Shown: one piece after another, positions 10,251 to 22,929 of the stretch
Layout of the letters: every line of letters starts with the position of its first letter
Position numbering within the stretch: the stretch's first letter is position 1
NCBI GenBank assembly: GCA_021292105.1
Contig: CM037857.1
Coordinates: forward strand, 33,302,680-33,366,679
Length of the DNA stretch: 64,000 nt
Direction of reading: 5' to 3'
Source: Anadara kagoshimensis
Taxonomy: Eukaryota; Mollusca; Bivalvia; Arcoida; Arcidae
Made by a program: the position numbers and the translations under genes
The notes under the pieces: generated by a model
What the model saw: the letters and a program-made list of their open reading frames with translations, nothing else
Told to the model about the DNA's origin: nothing
The model's database searches: none

Positions 10251-10680
10251 GATAAATAGATTTTGATGCAGAGAATAAAACTATAGCTTATCCTGTATCC
10301 GTTAATTTGGCACAAAAATGATTAAATTTTTTAATTTGTTGCTATTGTTGGTCTCGCAACTACTATAACGGTTGTTTTTGTTGCTGTTGCTTCTGTTGTT
10401 GTTGCTACTGCTCCTGCTGGTATTGTTGTTTGCTGCTATTGTTGTTCTTGCAGCTGCTATAATGGTTGTTGTCGTTGCTGTTGCTGCTATTGTTGTGCTC
10501 GCTGCTGCTCCTGTTGTTATTGCTGTTTTTCGCTATTGTTGTTGTTGCTGCTATTTGTTGCTGTTCTTATTGTTGTTCCTTGCTATTGTTGTTAAGATAA
10601 ATAGATTTTGATGCAGAGAATAAAACTATAGCTTATCCTGTATCCGTTAATTTGACACAAAAATGATTGAATTTTAAAAT
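10237..10680. repeat. direct duplication of microsatellite flank
   Basis: The sequence gttaagataaatagattttg and the following 70 bp occur at 10246-10335 and again at about 10589-10678, almost identical. A degenerate TTG tract (10336-10588) lies between them. This points to tandem duplication of the end of the microsatellite plus its flank. Confidence 0.85.
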
Positions 10681-11680
10681 AGAGAGTAAAAGCACTATAT
10701 CATAGCTAATCGTTTTTCCGGTAATTCCTGAATTTTGTTATAATTGAACACGTATCTCCTGGTGACATTGTCTGAGAAACAGTTACATGTATCAGAGCGA
10801 ATGTACAAAATTCCTGATCGATTCTTATAAGATTCTATCTTAAACTACAATACTTAGAAAGACATACTCATCCTGTGTAATTAGAAAAATCCATTTACAT
10901 TGCTACTTAGTTCACTGAAAAATGGCGTAAGTCACACAACTAACAATTATAAGTAACTAACTACTAACAAGTGCGTGGTTCTCCATTATAAGTCACACTA
11001 TTTGATATCCAAAGTAATATTTGCATTTCCTTTAGTGAAGTCATTGTAGAGTCGTGTTTTAAATCAATATATACGTGATTGTTAATGATATTCCTCAAAA
11101 CCTTTAGCTTAAAAGATATCCGTGAAATTAAGTGGTATACAGTTAATTATGTTTTTGACTTACAATAAGTGACATCAAGTCTGACATATGCTGTAAAAGC
11201 CTAAAACGAAACTCCTCCAACTGAATATCTATCAGACAGACAATCTAACAGGCAGATAGATATTTCCATTTCGCTGTTCTCTTGTGTCCCTGTGCTTTTG
11301 TTAAATAATAGTCTTGTCAATGAACCGATTGATCGATCTCCTCACCACAGAAATAATATGATAAAAACTTCCTAAATAACTTCACAATTTTACATCCGAT
11401 ACATGATCACTTGATGGAGACCGTTTGAGACAGCGTCCTTTAAACTTCACTGAATATTTAATGTCTTTCGTGACTTTGGTTAATTATATATTATCTTAAC
11501 CGTGATATAAACTGGCATTTGAAATTATGGACATAAATACTAAATGTGGTATTTCATTATGTTTCTCTTTGATATAGGTCTCTATATATCGATTCATGTA
11601 TATATACTCGGTAGGTATATTGTCGTTATTGTGTAGTCAACTAGTTATTAAAATAGCCACGATTTTATTTCATAAATATC
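10681..11680. other. no recognisable feature
   Basis: About 1 kb of AT-rich sequence without an open frame, splice-supported exon or repeat that I recognise. Confidence 0.5.
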
Positions 11681-11684
11681 TGAC

Positions 11685-11686
<2 letters not shown>

Positions 11687-11728
<42 letters not shown>

Positions 11729-11770
11729 ATGGTGTTTTACGCCCCAGTCAAGATTTTCTCGCTTATCATC
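11687..11770. repeat. (GA)n microsatellite with SINE family A stub
   Basis: A GA run (11687-11726) leads directly into the tail block of SINE A (gtaatggtgttttacgcccc). The SINE is cut after about 45 bp. Sequence 11771-12149 holds nothing recognisable. Confidence 0.7.
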
Positions 11771-12149
11771 AGTACTTTGAGTCAAGCATGCGCCATTGCA
11801 TGACTGATGGTTTTTAAATGTTAAGGAACGAATTTTTAATTGTTTTCTTATTTTTGAAAATTGTTTTGTTTATGTATCAGGTCCGCTAAACATTTACCAG
11901 AATCTTTATTTTCATTATAGAACATCCCTCAAACGGTTATGCTCCAAAGTCAGTCATGTGAAACTGACAAGATCTAAGTCGTTAATTCCACATTGTTTGG
12001 TTGACTACAGAATGGGAATGACATCTTATGTATTATCTTGGTATAATTGACATCTTAATTATCAGGGGCATCATTCTTATCCATCCTACCATTTATAATA
12101 GTTTCTAGTTCATGCCGATATTTATCTCAAGTTCTATGTGATCCATTGA

Positions 12150-12383
12150 TATAGGCAAACAAAATTGACCTGTCCGCTTGACCTTTCATTAGGAATATTT
12201 GTATTCGCAATATTGATTCTCTCAATGGGTAGTGTTCAGACTGGCAGCTTATACATACACAATGCATATTTTTCTATGGGTAGAAAAAATAAGCACCTAT
12301 ATCCCCTAGACATAAAATGTACTGGTCCATGATACATGTTTAAAGTAAAGGTCAAGCGGAGAGGTCAATGTTGTTTGCCTATA
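12150..12383. mobile_element. MITE family F, complete copy
   Basis: A 234-bp element with inverted ends TATAGGCAAACAAAATTGAC and, inverted, TATAGGCAAACAACATTGAC, followed by matching ccgcttgacct blocks. Other copies: 50993-51501 and 55466-55690. No coding sequence. Confidence 0.8.
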
Positions 12384-12948
12384 GGATGTCTAAGACTTCC
12401 AGTATAATGAACTAAAAATTCACAGAATATTACACATTTACAATCAAAGTTCAGTGTTCTAGGATAAATACCTTTGCGTTTAAGATCGTTAAGACATGGC
12501 CATTATAGACACGTAGTAATCAAACATGCTACACAAATAGTAACAAAATCTGCATGAGGAAAGTTAAACCTGTTCTGTATGTCTGTATCTCTCCAAACAT
12601 CGTGCAAAATGGACAAGTAAATTCAATGAATTAGGATCCCTACGCCCACAGGTTATTTTTTGTGATTTGCACTTGTATGTGTTCAAGGAAAATAAGCACA
12701 CCAATCCTGTTTAACGATAAGCGCATCTCCTATCAATGTTGATGCACCAAGTTTCATGAAATAGTGTTTCATAGTTTAGCACGATTTGCACAGATAAGAA
12801 TTTCAGACTGAGGGAAGGACGGATGGAAACTCGAATTTAATACCTTACATTTTCTTCAATATACAAGGGATAAAAAAGAAAAGTAATTTGTGACTTGAAC
12901 AGTTTTTAAGCTTTTAAGCTACAGACAATATATATATATATATATATA
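12384..12948. other. no recognisable gene; ends in (TA)n
   Basis: AT-rich sequence with no gene or interspersed repeat that I can recognise. A TA dinucleotide run occupies about 12928-12950. Confidence 0.5.
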
Positions 12949-13003
12949 TACAGCCCAACCTGCCTTAAAGACCCCTCTAAATAAGGGTAACCTGCTAATA
13001 AAG
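12949..13003. mobile_element. pogo-like MITE family P, end fragment
   Basis: Starts TACAGCCCAACCTGCCTTAA, the right end of family P in reverse orientation, directly after a TA run. It is lost after about 55 bp. Confidence 0.65.
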
Positions 13004-13469
13004 AATAATATTTCAACTATGTTCTAATATAGAAATCAAATAAGTGTAATTCAAAAACTGATGAAGTTAAAATAAGTGTAAACCTTACCATTTATCCGTA
13101 AAACATTTTTGATACGCCTTGTCCTTCAATATCCTTGCGTCAACAATATATGTAACACAAAATGGAATCTAGCGGTTTATGTGTTAAAGTATTGTTGGTG
13201 GTCGTTTGCTTTTCAAACACTGACTCTTATTTAGCCAGAAACCGGTATTACAGAAACAACCTACTTCTAAGTTTACTGTTACAGTTTCCCAAGGTTTGGT
13301 GTCCTTTAACAGACATGCTTCACTTGGTATATATTTTATAGGTTCATTATGTTCATCAGGGTGACTTGCCTCATTTCAGTAAAGAACTTTATAATGTACA
13401 AAAACGGTGGAACAAGAAACTTCATATTACATTGAATCCAGACTATTGTGGTAAATCAATAGTACTCAC

Positions 13470-14010
13470 TTCAAAATAACGGACAGCTTAAAGTTTCAAG
13501 CAATTCAATTTAATCACTGCATATATTTCACAAACAGCAATCTAATGTAATGTTACCTTTTGGAAACAGAACTCTGTACAATTTGTGGAGAGACGACAGA
13601 AACAATTACTCACCTATTTGTGGAATGCACTTTTGTAAGAATAATTTGGATTAAAAACTTTTACAAATTTTTAACAAAATTCATGATGTTTAGTTTTAAT
13701 TTTAAAAATGATACAATTTTTTTTCTACAAACAAAACCAACATCGATAATTGACCGTTTTAATCTACGTTTAATTGTACCAGAATATTTTATCATCTTTG
13801 TTTGTTGCCAAAAACATCCTCTATCAAGCTGTGACTGCAAAACACCAGGCAAATATTGATATTTACTCTTTATTTATATATGAAGCAGCGAAGGCCCATA
13901 AAATAAAACTAAAAGATTCTATAATATATGTACATATATGTAAAAAAAAGGATGGTTTTACCACATGTTACAAATCTGAATTCATGAATATGAAGATTGA
14001 ATACTACTAA
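13470..14010 (+). pseudogene. LINE ORF2 C-terminal remnant (zinc-knuckle region)
   Basis: Encodes CTICGETTETITHLFVEC, the Cys-rich motif near the C-terminus of LINE ORF2 proteins. It closely parallels CTFCKIFCETTTHLFLEC in the LINE at 42.7 kb. After a frameshift near 13790 another frame gives the tail residues. Stops and the frameshift make it a dead 3' fragment. Upstream sequence (13310-13470) may be older LINE sequence, now unreadable. Confidence 0.7.
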
Positions 14011-14084
14011 TAATAAAGAAATAAATAAGATAAAAGCTATTTGATTGAAAACATGACAACAAATATTCAATCAAAATTTTTAAA

Positions 14085-14200
14085 CTTTGCAGTGCGCTCA
14101 TGGCAATGAACAGGGAGGGTTCTTTTACTTCACGCGGCCACGGCTGCCGTGACACGGGACATCGGGTTTTTATGGTATCTACCGAAGGACAATGTAACTG
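14085..14200 (-). mobile_element. SINE family A-related fragment
   Basis: Shares tgccgtgacacgggacatcg and neighbouring blocks with the copies at 15643-15945 and 53685-53875. No tRNA head remains. Confidence 0.55.
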
Positions 14201-14517
14201 CTTGACTGCATACAGCAAGCATAGACAATTCTTTTTATTATAATTGAGTTGCCTCTCTTAGTTTATCTAACCACTTCTCCTAGCATGATCAAATAACTGG
14301 AAAGTGTCTTTACTTTGTGTTATTACTTTTACTCTAATGCACGCCCAAAGTTGGAAGTTATATATAAACATTTAAATGTTTCATTTTAGTTTTAGTCCAC
14401 AATATCATTTCAACGTCTAAAAATATTTAGATTTCCAATTTTGGTTCGATAACTGCTGCTGATGAATTCTAATAGTTTCTGAATAAAGATTTTTTTGACA
14501 TTTCTATAGAAATACAC

Positions 14518-14780
14518 TGCAGGCCAATCGAAAATTTAACAGTTGGCTTACGATAAGGAGTCAAGACTCGGCTGTCGAGATAAGGATAACTAGTAGTAAA
14601 TGAAAAGCTGCCATGAGATTAGCTGCCGAATAACTGCCGATATATAACTAACGAGGTACCAAGACAAGCCGCCGATTTATTACTATTCTTTACTATACTA
14701 CACATGCTCCGCCATAAAGCAAAAGAACATTTCATGTTACAGTCGGCTAAGTGTTAAACTTTCGACAGGCCTGCACTGTA
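14518..14780. mobile_element. MITE family G, complete copy
   Basis: About 263 bp, from tgcaggccaatcgaaaattt to GTTAAACTTTCGACAGGCCT plus GCACTGTA. It has an internal inverted motif (ctcggctgtcgag). This is the unexpanded form of the element that carries the 60-bp satellite at 47 kb. Confidence 0.7.
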
Positions 14781-15258
14781 TGTATGGATTATTCATGTTT
14801 GCATACAAAATTCTTCAGAATATATAAATACATGAGAAATTGTGTCTCAGTATAGTGATTATAATTATTGTCATTATTATATATGTATTCTGTATTTTTA
14901 TTATAAGTATATGTAACGATGTATAATGTAATGATGATGTGCAATCTAATGTTCAGTTTACCAATAAAATGCATTGTATATAACTGTTTTGGGAGTAAGT
15001 TCATGTGCGGGTCGAAATATGTGAACATATTTAATTTAAACGATAGAGGGAAATAATTCATATTGTTTGCCAATTAGAGTGCCTTTAATGGCAATTTTTC
15101 TACTTTCTTACTGAATTGTGCTTAATTATTATGGATTATTTGTCAATCATAGAGCCCTTACTTTCCATTTTAATGTTGTTGGAGGGGATATGGACAGGTG
15201 TCACTGAATAGCTGCGACAGGAAAATGTTTGTAAAATTTAAAATTTAGTGGTATTTAC
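14781..15258. other. no recognisable gene
   Basis: AT-rich, with no exon or repeat apparent, except one half of a 45-bp direct repeat (15177-15225) whose partner is at 15981-16030. Confidence 0.45.
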
Positions 15259-15293
15259 TCTCTCTCTCTCTCTCTCTCTCGCTCTCACACACA

Positions 15294-15342
<49 letters not shown>
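15259..15342. repeat. (CT)n(CA)n compound microsatellite
   Basis: CT repeat followed by CA repeat, about 84 bp. Confidence 0.95.
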
Positions 15343-15345
<3 letters not shown>

Positions 15346-15642
15346 AAATTTATTTTGGGGACTAGCGTTATTTTCTTTTGAGTCGCTTTCAAATACTTCT
15401 TGGACATTATGCAGAAATTTTTCAGTCTGTGTTTTGTTACCAGCCAATGAAGAGAATTAATCGGTCTCACAACAACAAAAAAGTTAATGCAAGGGCTCAT
15501 GGAGATCGTCTGTTGAACGAAAAGACTAAATTTTAAGTAATATATCGAGTTTTAAGCTGCCCAAAATTTTAATTCTGATTTTCCATCATTTATTTCACAT
15601 TAGATCAAACGTATACAATCAACAATAAGGTTAATTGATTGA

Positions 15643-15945
15643 TCAGTTGAATGGGGGTTTACGTCCAAGTAAAGAATATTTAACTTATATCAAGGCGTTA
15701 CCAGCTATAGGTAAAGTGGCTAACAATTTTACCTTTGCAGTGCTGTCAGGGCATTGTGAAGGGAGGTTTTATTACGTGCCACGCCTGCGGTGACACGTGA
15801 CACGGGACATCGGTTTTAAGGTATCTTTTGTGACTTTCATTTCTAAATGTCAAGTGCTTGGCGAAAGAACAGTAACTACATTTTTTCAAGATTTGGCCAG
15901 ACCCAGTTGGGGTTCTAACCCACGACCTCCCATATGTCAAACTAT
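15643..15945 (-). mobile_element. tRNA-derived SINE family A, diverged copy
   Basis: Has the body block gtgcttggcgaaagaacagt and the reversed B box GGGGTTCTAACCCACGACC. The A-box end is degraded. It lies between the two copies of a 45-bp direct repeat (15177, 15981). Confidence 0.65.
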
Positions 15946-16332
15946 AGCTATCAATAGCAAAACTCATTTGAGTGTAATTACCATGTTGTAGGGGATATGG
16001 ACAAGAGTCACTGAATAGCTACGGCAGGAACGTAACGTCACCAATTTCTGGTGACACTATATGCGTGACGTCATTTTGATTAGAAATGCATATCGTACAC
16101 AACATTTCAAAATAAACAACAAAAATAAGACTTTCAAAAAATGTCAACTGTAAAAACATTTTGTAAAACCATTGAACTGTCAAGAAATGGCGTTGATAGT
16201 GTTATTACTTCCATTGTCATGCAAAGCAAACTAATATAATAACGCACGTTATAGCACAATAAACGCCATTTTAATCACTTCAATGGTCAAGTAACGTAAT
16301 CAATTTTGAGACCTTGTCTCAGTAACCAACGC

Positions 16333-16895
16333 ATAACCTGCTTCTCCTGTTTATGGTGTTACCTGCTTCTCCTGTTTATGGTGTAACCTGCTTCTCCTGT
16401 TTATGGTGTTACCTGCTTCTCCTGTTTATGGTGCTGTTCATGGTGTAATCTGCTTCTCCTGTTTATGGTGTAACCTGCTTCTCCTGTTTATGGTGTAACC
16501 TGCTTCTCCTGTTTATGGTGTTACCTGCTTCTCCTGTTTATGGTGTATTCTGCTTCTGTTTATGGTGTAACCTGCTTCTCCTGTTTATGGTGTTACCTGC
16601 TTCTCCTGTTTATGGTGTAACCTGCTTCTCCTGTTTATGGTGTATTCTGCTTCTGTTTATGGTGTAACCTGCTTCTCCTGTTTATGGTGTTACCTGCTTC
16701 TCCTGTTTATGGTGCTGTTCATGGTGTAATCTTCTTCTCCTGTTTATGGTGTAACCTGCTTCTCCTGTTTATGGTGTATTCTGCTTCTCCTGTTTATGGT
16801 GTAACCTGCTTCTCCTGTTTATGGTGTTACCTGCTTCTCCTGTTTATGGTGTAACCTGCTTCTCCTGTTTATGGTGTAACCTGCTTCTGTTTATT
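16333..16895. repeat. 24-bp minisatellite, about 23 copies
   Basis: Consensus acctgcttctcctgtttatg plus gtgt, repeated with variants that have lost tcc or gained gctgttcatggtgt. Variant order repeats, so blocks of several units have been duplicated together. Confidence 0.95.
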
Positions 16896-18514
16896 GTGCA
16901 TTTCTCTCGCAATTAATGCGCTATGGCAGAGCTTTTTCCCACAACGGAGACTTAATGGAAAGAAGCAAGCTGCTTATAAATACATTTTATTTTTACTCAG
17001 GGATTTTGAAAGCCTAGACTTATCAGGATCCCGCAAAAAGTTTTATGGCGCGACATCACAGTATTGTTGATAAGTTTGATGTTCTCTGTGTCCAGGATTG
17101 CCCTGGATATATTTGACGTCTCATAGTTCAAAGTTCCTTTCACCCAACTTTGATTACAAACATGGCGGGTGCAGCTAGCTAAATAGGTGCTTACCATTCC
17201 GGAGCAACTGACCTCACTTCCTTGGAAGTTCTTGTGTTCAACATTGCTTGTCAGTTACAAAGTTTTTACTTTGCTTCTGAATTGTGATTCGGACATGCAT
17301 TAGTATGTTTGTTTTTGATTATATTCTTAAGCACTGTCGGTAGATATCACAATCGTTCCCAACGAGTCGCAATCATCATCATTACCGCATTATACTGTGG
17401 CTGTCACACTAGTCATTGACGAAAAATTGGAAGCGCGCGCGGATTTTATAGAAATGAAATTATAACATGTATTTGTTTTCTTTGTAATATTGAAAAATAA
17501 TTCAATTCTCCTTTGTTTCAAGCATTTTTATTTGTCACATTTTTCTGTTACGTTTGCATGAATGGATTGGCTCTCAGTGACGTCATCTTATTATGGATGG
17601 CGCACAGAGGCTGTTGAATTCCTACGCCATAACGATGCTATTTTTACTTGCAACGGCAAAATTGCTATTTAAAATGTTGATTTGTTGTTGAAAAAAATGA
17701 ATTTAATCATAAGAAATGGACATTTTGCACACTGAATAATTCGCGTAGCAAATTATGTTTCATACTTTCATAATATAAATATGTGTTTAAAAGACATGAA
17801 TTTTATTTACGGAAACAATTTTCCTGGACTATTTTACATTTGTAATCAATAATGAAACACAAACATATTGGTCCATGTTTAAACCACAATCCTAAAAGCA
17901 AAGTAAAAACTGGCAAAATAAGTAAACATGTGAACTTTACTAGGAAAGTGAGACCGGGTGTTCCGGAAGGCAAAACACTTGCTGTTAATAACAATAAAAT
18001 GTTGTGTAAGAAGTTTATTATACTGTCAGTATTTTTGGTCGCAAATATTTTAAGAAATTAAGAAAATGAATAAGTGATTTAAATATTTTATTATATAATA
18101 TGTAATCAACGATTCATTTTCTTGACCGAAAAATATATAGCATTAAACAAAATTAGCATCGCTCGGGTATCTACTTTGGTGCTTTGCTAATACATATATC
18201 CGACGCACTTTATTTCCGCAAAATAGCATTTTATTAGAAGTATAGCATTTTTTAAAGTTCGCTGAGATTAAATGCAATCCTTTAAAAAGAAAATGCATTG
18301 ACAGGAGTTAATTAAAACAAATTTGATCGTTACTTGTTTTTAACCTGTGGCAGAAGCTTTTCAATGACACTGGTATTGCCCTAAACCGGAGAAAAAATGA
18401 CGGCTTGTCGGAATATGTGTCATAACAGATTTACATGGAGTCCTCCGTATGCATGTCAGGCAACCCTTTATCCCGTTAAACTTATGACCTTTTAGTATTA
18501 AATTTCACACCTTT
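16896..18514. other. no recognisable gene
   Basis: AT-rich. Only short open frames are seen. A roughly 50-bp block at 17852-17908 (tccatgtttaaaccacaatc) recurs at 22470-22520, so part of this is dispersed repeat. Confidence 0.45.
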
Positions 18515-18521
18515 TTGTGTG

Positions 18522-18566
<45 letters not shown>
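18515..18566. repeat. (TA)n microsatellite
   Basis: Run of TA dinucleotides of about 45 bp. Confidence 0.9.
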
Positions 18567-18567
<1 letters not shown>

Positions 18568-19370
18568 TATCAATTGTGTTATCTAAATTTAATCATCATT
18601 TTATTGCAATAAAAGAAATTAATGAATATAATTTTTATTTAAAAGTTCGGATGTATGTTTAAAAAAAATTCATATTTTATTTCTGTGTAGAACATAAATA
18701 TTTCAGGATTTTTGTGATATATTGCGATATTAACCGGTGTTTATAGATCCAAGACAATAAAGGGAGAAAGGTGTCATATCATTAATGACGAATTGACTTG
18801 GCGTCAAAATGATGTATGGCTTACATGAAGCGAAGACTTTTATAATTTTAGATGTATACTCGAACAAGTTCTGATGATTCATTAATATTTATTTACGGAC
18901 ATTTTAGCCTTGGACTCTGGACACTATCTGACGGAATGGTGACAGTTTGACGTATTAGATAATGCACCACTAAACCTGTGTATGCACGTTTATTGAAAGT
19001 GTAACAGTTTGCGGACCTGTATGGCACTGCCAATTATTAACACTACCATGCATTTACTTAGTTCTAATGCATTATTTGTCCTACTTTGAATGCATTCTTC
19101 TTTAATTCCATGTACAATGCTTCTTTAATGTTATTTTAAATGGATTGTTTCAGAAAAATTCATAAGTACTACACTATTGAAATCTGAAGTTCTTAGTTGA
19201 AGTTCTGGAATTGCATTGTTTTGGTTTTTTTTTTGATTTAAGAATGGAAAATGGAAGATTTAACAGGAAATGAAATGAAAACTGTATTCAATGAATGGTA
19301 TCATCAAGTCATGTCTGGCTTTCTTTCCAGGGGATTGCCAACGACATAACCAAAGGTTTTACCTTTAGAA

Positions 19371-19429
<59 letters not shown>

Positions 19430-19985
19430 AAATTTAAAATAAATAAAAAATAAGAAAGCATATAAATTTCAGGTTAATTTCCTCACATTTCCTCTCAATA
19501 TAAAACCTCATGAATTTGGATAATGACTTTTCCAAACTCGGAAACGGGGCTATTTCTGACTCTCAATCTTTTCTTTCTTTACTTTTTTTACTTGTTTTTT
19601 TAGTGTGCGAACGCAAATTATCAATATTAAATTTGCAATGATCATGATTATTAAGAACATCTCGAATATTTATTTTTATTTCACGAATATAAAATAATCC
19701 ATTATTTCTTGAAAAGACTCAGTTAAGGCAGGATGTAGGGGAAATATCTATGGATGAATTAAATACCAAATAAAGTGTCTGATTGCATTAAATACCCGAT
19801 ATATACCTTGTAAATTCACACGTGAAAAGTCTTTAAAAGATATGGCACAGACTTCAGAACTGAGGAAAATTCCTAGATGTACGAACAATATACTGTATCC
19901 TTCTTTTAATTTTTTTTAAAAAACCAATAAGAATAACATAAAATGATTTTTCAAAATTTAAATTGCGATTCCTCGAGAAGATTAT
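18567..19985. other. no recognisable gene; includes (AAAT)n
   Basis: AT-rich DNA without exon signals that I can support. A clean AAAT tetranucleotide run lies at about 19368-19425. Confidence 0.5.
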
Positions 19986-20168
19986 TACAGTCCACCCTGC
20001 CTTAAAGGCCATCTTTATATAAAGATCACCTGCTGATAAAGGCCAGTAGAATTGAATCCCAACTGTTCTTTATTTATATTATTTGAACCTGTATATAAAG
20101 GTTACCTGCCCATAATGGCCACTTTTACTGTTTCCCTTGGGTGGCCTTTATAGACAGGTGTGACTATA
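19986..20168. mobile_element. pogo-like MITE family P, complete, reverse orientation
   Basis: A 183-bp copy opening TACAGTCCACCCTGCCTTAA and ending gacaggtgtgactata. Both terminal repeats are preserved. Confidence 0.8.
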
Positions 20169-20278
20169 TAAATTACCATACCAGTCTTTTAAAAAACATC
20201 AGTAAATTGTCACAAAAACGATAGACGAAATTGTATTCCATTGATGTAGATAGGCTCATACCCACAAATTACATAATA

Positions 20279-20480
20279 AGCACTAGACGGCCGTTTCGGA
20301 GTACAATTCCTCATCAGTAGTACTTGAACCAAAATTATGAAACAAAAAATATGAAACCGAGGACAATATCAATATGTTGAAAATATACCCAAATGACCAA
20401 AATATATTTTACCAAATTAAGCTGAGGAAATACTTTGCATGAGGGAGTATACCTTAATTTTTGAGGAATTAAAAAATAAA
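20279..20480. repeat. dispersed repeat with gcactagacggccgtttcg head
   Basis: The head block recurs at 26153-26220 and the downstream block (tttgcatgagggagtatacc) recurs at 27115-27150. These are old copies of one repeat of unknown class. Confidence 0.5.
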
Positions 20481-20622
20481 CTAGTATCAAATTTAGATTA
20501 TAGTATATTTTTGACAATAATACACAATAATTGTCTACTAAGTTTGTGATATTACTTGAACTTAGGGATAGATTGGTGCTTTGAAGACCAATTAAATCAT
20601 AGTTTTGTCGTTAAAGGCGGGG

Positions 20623-20674
20623 ATATGACGATCCGGGGTTGAATAACACGCAATTCAACCCCGGATCGTCATAT
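20623..20674. repeat. perfect 22-bp inverted repeat, 8-base loop
   Basis: Arm atatgacgatccggggttga plus at, loop aacacgca, then the exact reverse complement. GC-rich relative to the surroundings. No second copy is seen in the window. Confidence 0.9.
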
Positions 20675-20744
20675 TCAAATAGCCTTAAAGTAAACTCGAC
20701 ATACCTATGGACCACTGGTTATAAAATACGTGGGGTGGGCGTTG

Positions 20745-20885
20745 GACATTTGAGCGAAAGCATAGGACAAGAGAACGAAATAAACGGACATTTGAGCGAC
20801 GAAGTAGTGGACATTTGAGCGACAGAATTTTAACCCATTTGAGCGAAATTCCAAATATATGGTAGACATTTGAGCGACATTTTTC
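20745..20885. repeat. gacatttgagcgac motif cluster
   Basis: catttgagcga occurs five times within about 140 bp at irregular spacing (about 20 to 45 bp). Sequence 20886-21104 is featureless. Confidence 0.75.
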
Positions 20886-21104
20886 TGCTCATCGCGGGGA
20901 TGTCACGGGAAGAAGGATTTTGAGCAGGATAAAGTTTTTGAAAAGCACCAAATTAAAATCAATAAATCCATTTAAAGTTTAGCACTAAATTTTAAGAATG
21001 TTTAAATTATCAAGATAAAGCTTAAAGTAAAAAAATTATATGTTCTAGCCCGATATTTAAATCCCAGGGTACGTGTAAATCTGTACATAGTGATCGACTT
21101 CACC

Positions 21105-21258
21105 ATTTGCATGTTATGTTATGTTATGTTACGTTATGTTATGTTATGTTATGTTATGTTATGTTATGTTATGTTATGTGTTATGTTATGTTATGTTATG
21201 TTAGTTATGTTATTATGTTATGTTATGTTATGTTATGTTATGTTATGTTATGTTGTGT
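21105..21258. repeat. (ATGTT)n pentanucleotide microsatellite
   Basis: About 30 copies of the pentamer ATGTT with a few single-base slips. Confidence 0.95.
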
Positions 21259-21654
21259 TTGTTAGTTTTGTTTTGTTACGTTATGAGTATAATTATTTAT
21301 TTATTATGGATAATTATCTAACAATATAAAGCCAGTCTAAAATGCAAAGAATGAAGCAATCGAATACTGTCATGGTATAAAATTTTATATATTCTGAATG
21401 ATATATTCAAAATTTTATAATTTGGCAAATATTTCATTCAGAAAATTAAAAAAAGTAAAATATGACAATACGTACGTACTACGTTTCGCTGCAGTGAAGT
21501 TCATTAGAATTAATAAAACTGTTACCATGTAGAATAAGGGACACACACAAAAACCGGTTTACAAGTCCGAATTAACCCACTAAACCACAAACAATATTGT
21601 ACTGACCATACAACATATCCACTATATCATCGTGGTGTGATTTATCTTATAATT

Positions 21655-22600
21655 TATGTTATAATGTTATATTATTGTGTTATATTCTATACATTGTATC
21701 ACTTTATGTTTAATGTGTATTTTTATTGTGTTGTATTTATACATTGTATCACTTATGTTATAATGTATTATTATTGTGTTATATTCTATACATTGTATCA
21801 CTTTATGTTATAATGTTGTATTATTGTGTTGTATTTTTATACATTGTATCACTTCATGTTATATTATTGTGTTATATTCTATACCTTGTATCACTTTATG
21901 TTATAATGTTGTATTATTGTGTGTATTTTATACATTGTATCACTTCATGTTATATTATTGTGTTATATTCTATACCTTGTATCACTTTATGTTATATGTT
22001 GTATTATTGTGTTGTATTTTATACATTGTATCACTTCATGTTATATTATTGTGTTATATTCTATACCTTGTATCACTTTATGTTATAATGTTGTATTATT
22101 GTGTTGTATTTTATACATTGTATCACTTCATGTTATATTATTGTGTTATATTCTATACCTTGTATCACTTTATGTATAATGTTGTATTATTGTGTTGTAT
22201 TTTATACATTGTATCACTTCATGTTATATTATTGTGTTATATTCTATACCTTGTATCACTTTATGTTATAATGTTGTATTATTGTGTTGTATTTTATACA
22301 TTGTATCACTTCATGTTATATTATTGTGTTATATTCTATACCTTGTATCACTTTATGTTATAATGTTGTATTATTGTGTTGTATTTTATACATTGTATCA
22401 CTTCATGTTATATTATTGTGTTATATTCTATACATTGTATCACTTTATGTTATAATGTTATTATCAAAAACAAACATACTAATCCATGTTCAAATCACAA
22501 CCCAGAAGCAAAGTAAAAACGTGTTATATTCTATACATTGTATCACTATGTTATAATGTTATATTATTGTGTTATATTCTATACATTGTATCAATCGCCA
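21655..22600. repeat. 91-92-bp minisatellite made of two related half-units
   Basis: Repeat of gttatattattgtgttatat / tctataccttgtatcacttt alternating with the variant gttgtattattgtgttgtat / tttatacattgtatcacttc. The true period is about 92 bp, about nine times. A 60-bp foreign block at 22455-22520 interrupts it and matches 17852-17908. Confidence 0.93.
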
Positions 22601-22929
22601 TATTATGTATATAAACCTCAGGTTCCGCCTCCGGTGAATTTGAGTGCAATAAAAAACTTGAACTGAACTTAACTTGAACTTTTACTAGATTACTAGAAGC
22701 TTGGAACTTCTGTGATGCAATACAATATTATTCTCTGTGTATTGCACTTTGTTGTAAATAAAACAAGTATTTTCTATGAATATTTCTATACCTACCAAAT
22801 TATATTCATTGTCAGGTGAAATAAAGTCACTTTTAATATTCTTTTTTACTGACAACTGTTCGTAAACTAAGTGGGATGGTTAAGAGTATATATAAACAGT
22901 GCTATAATATACTGTAACCACATTGTACC

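Noticed and set aside
9360-10266. Long open frames of poly-Leu, Val/Ala and Asn/Ser on both strands
   Set aside because: They arise from a trinucleotide microsatellite with period three, so any frame stays open; no flanking coding sequence joins them.
21726-22556. Cys/Tyr-rich open frames
   Set aside because: By-products of the 92-bp minisatellite; overlapping frames look equally open.
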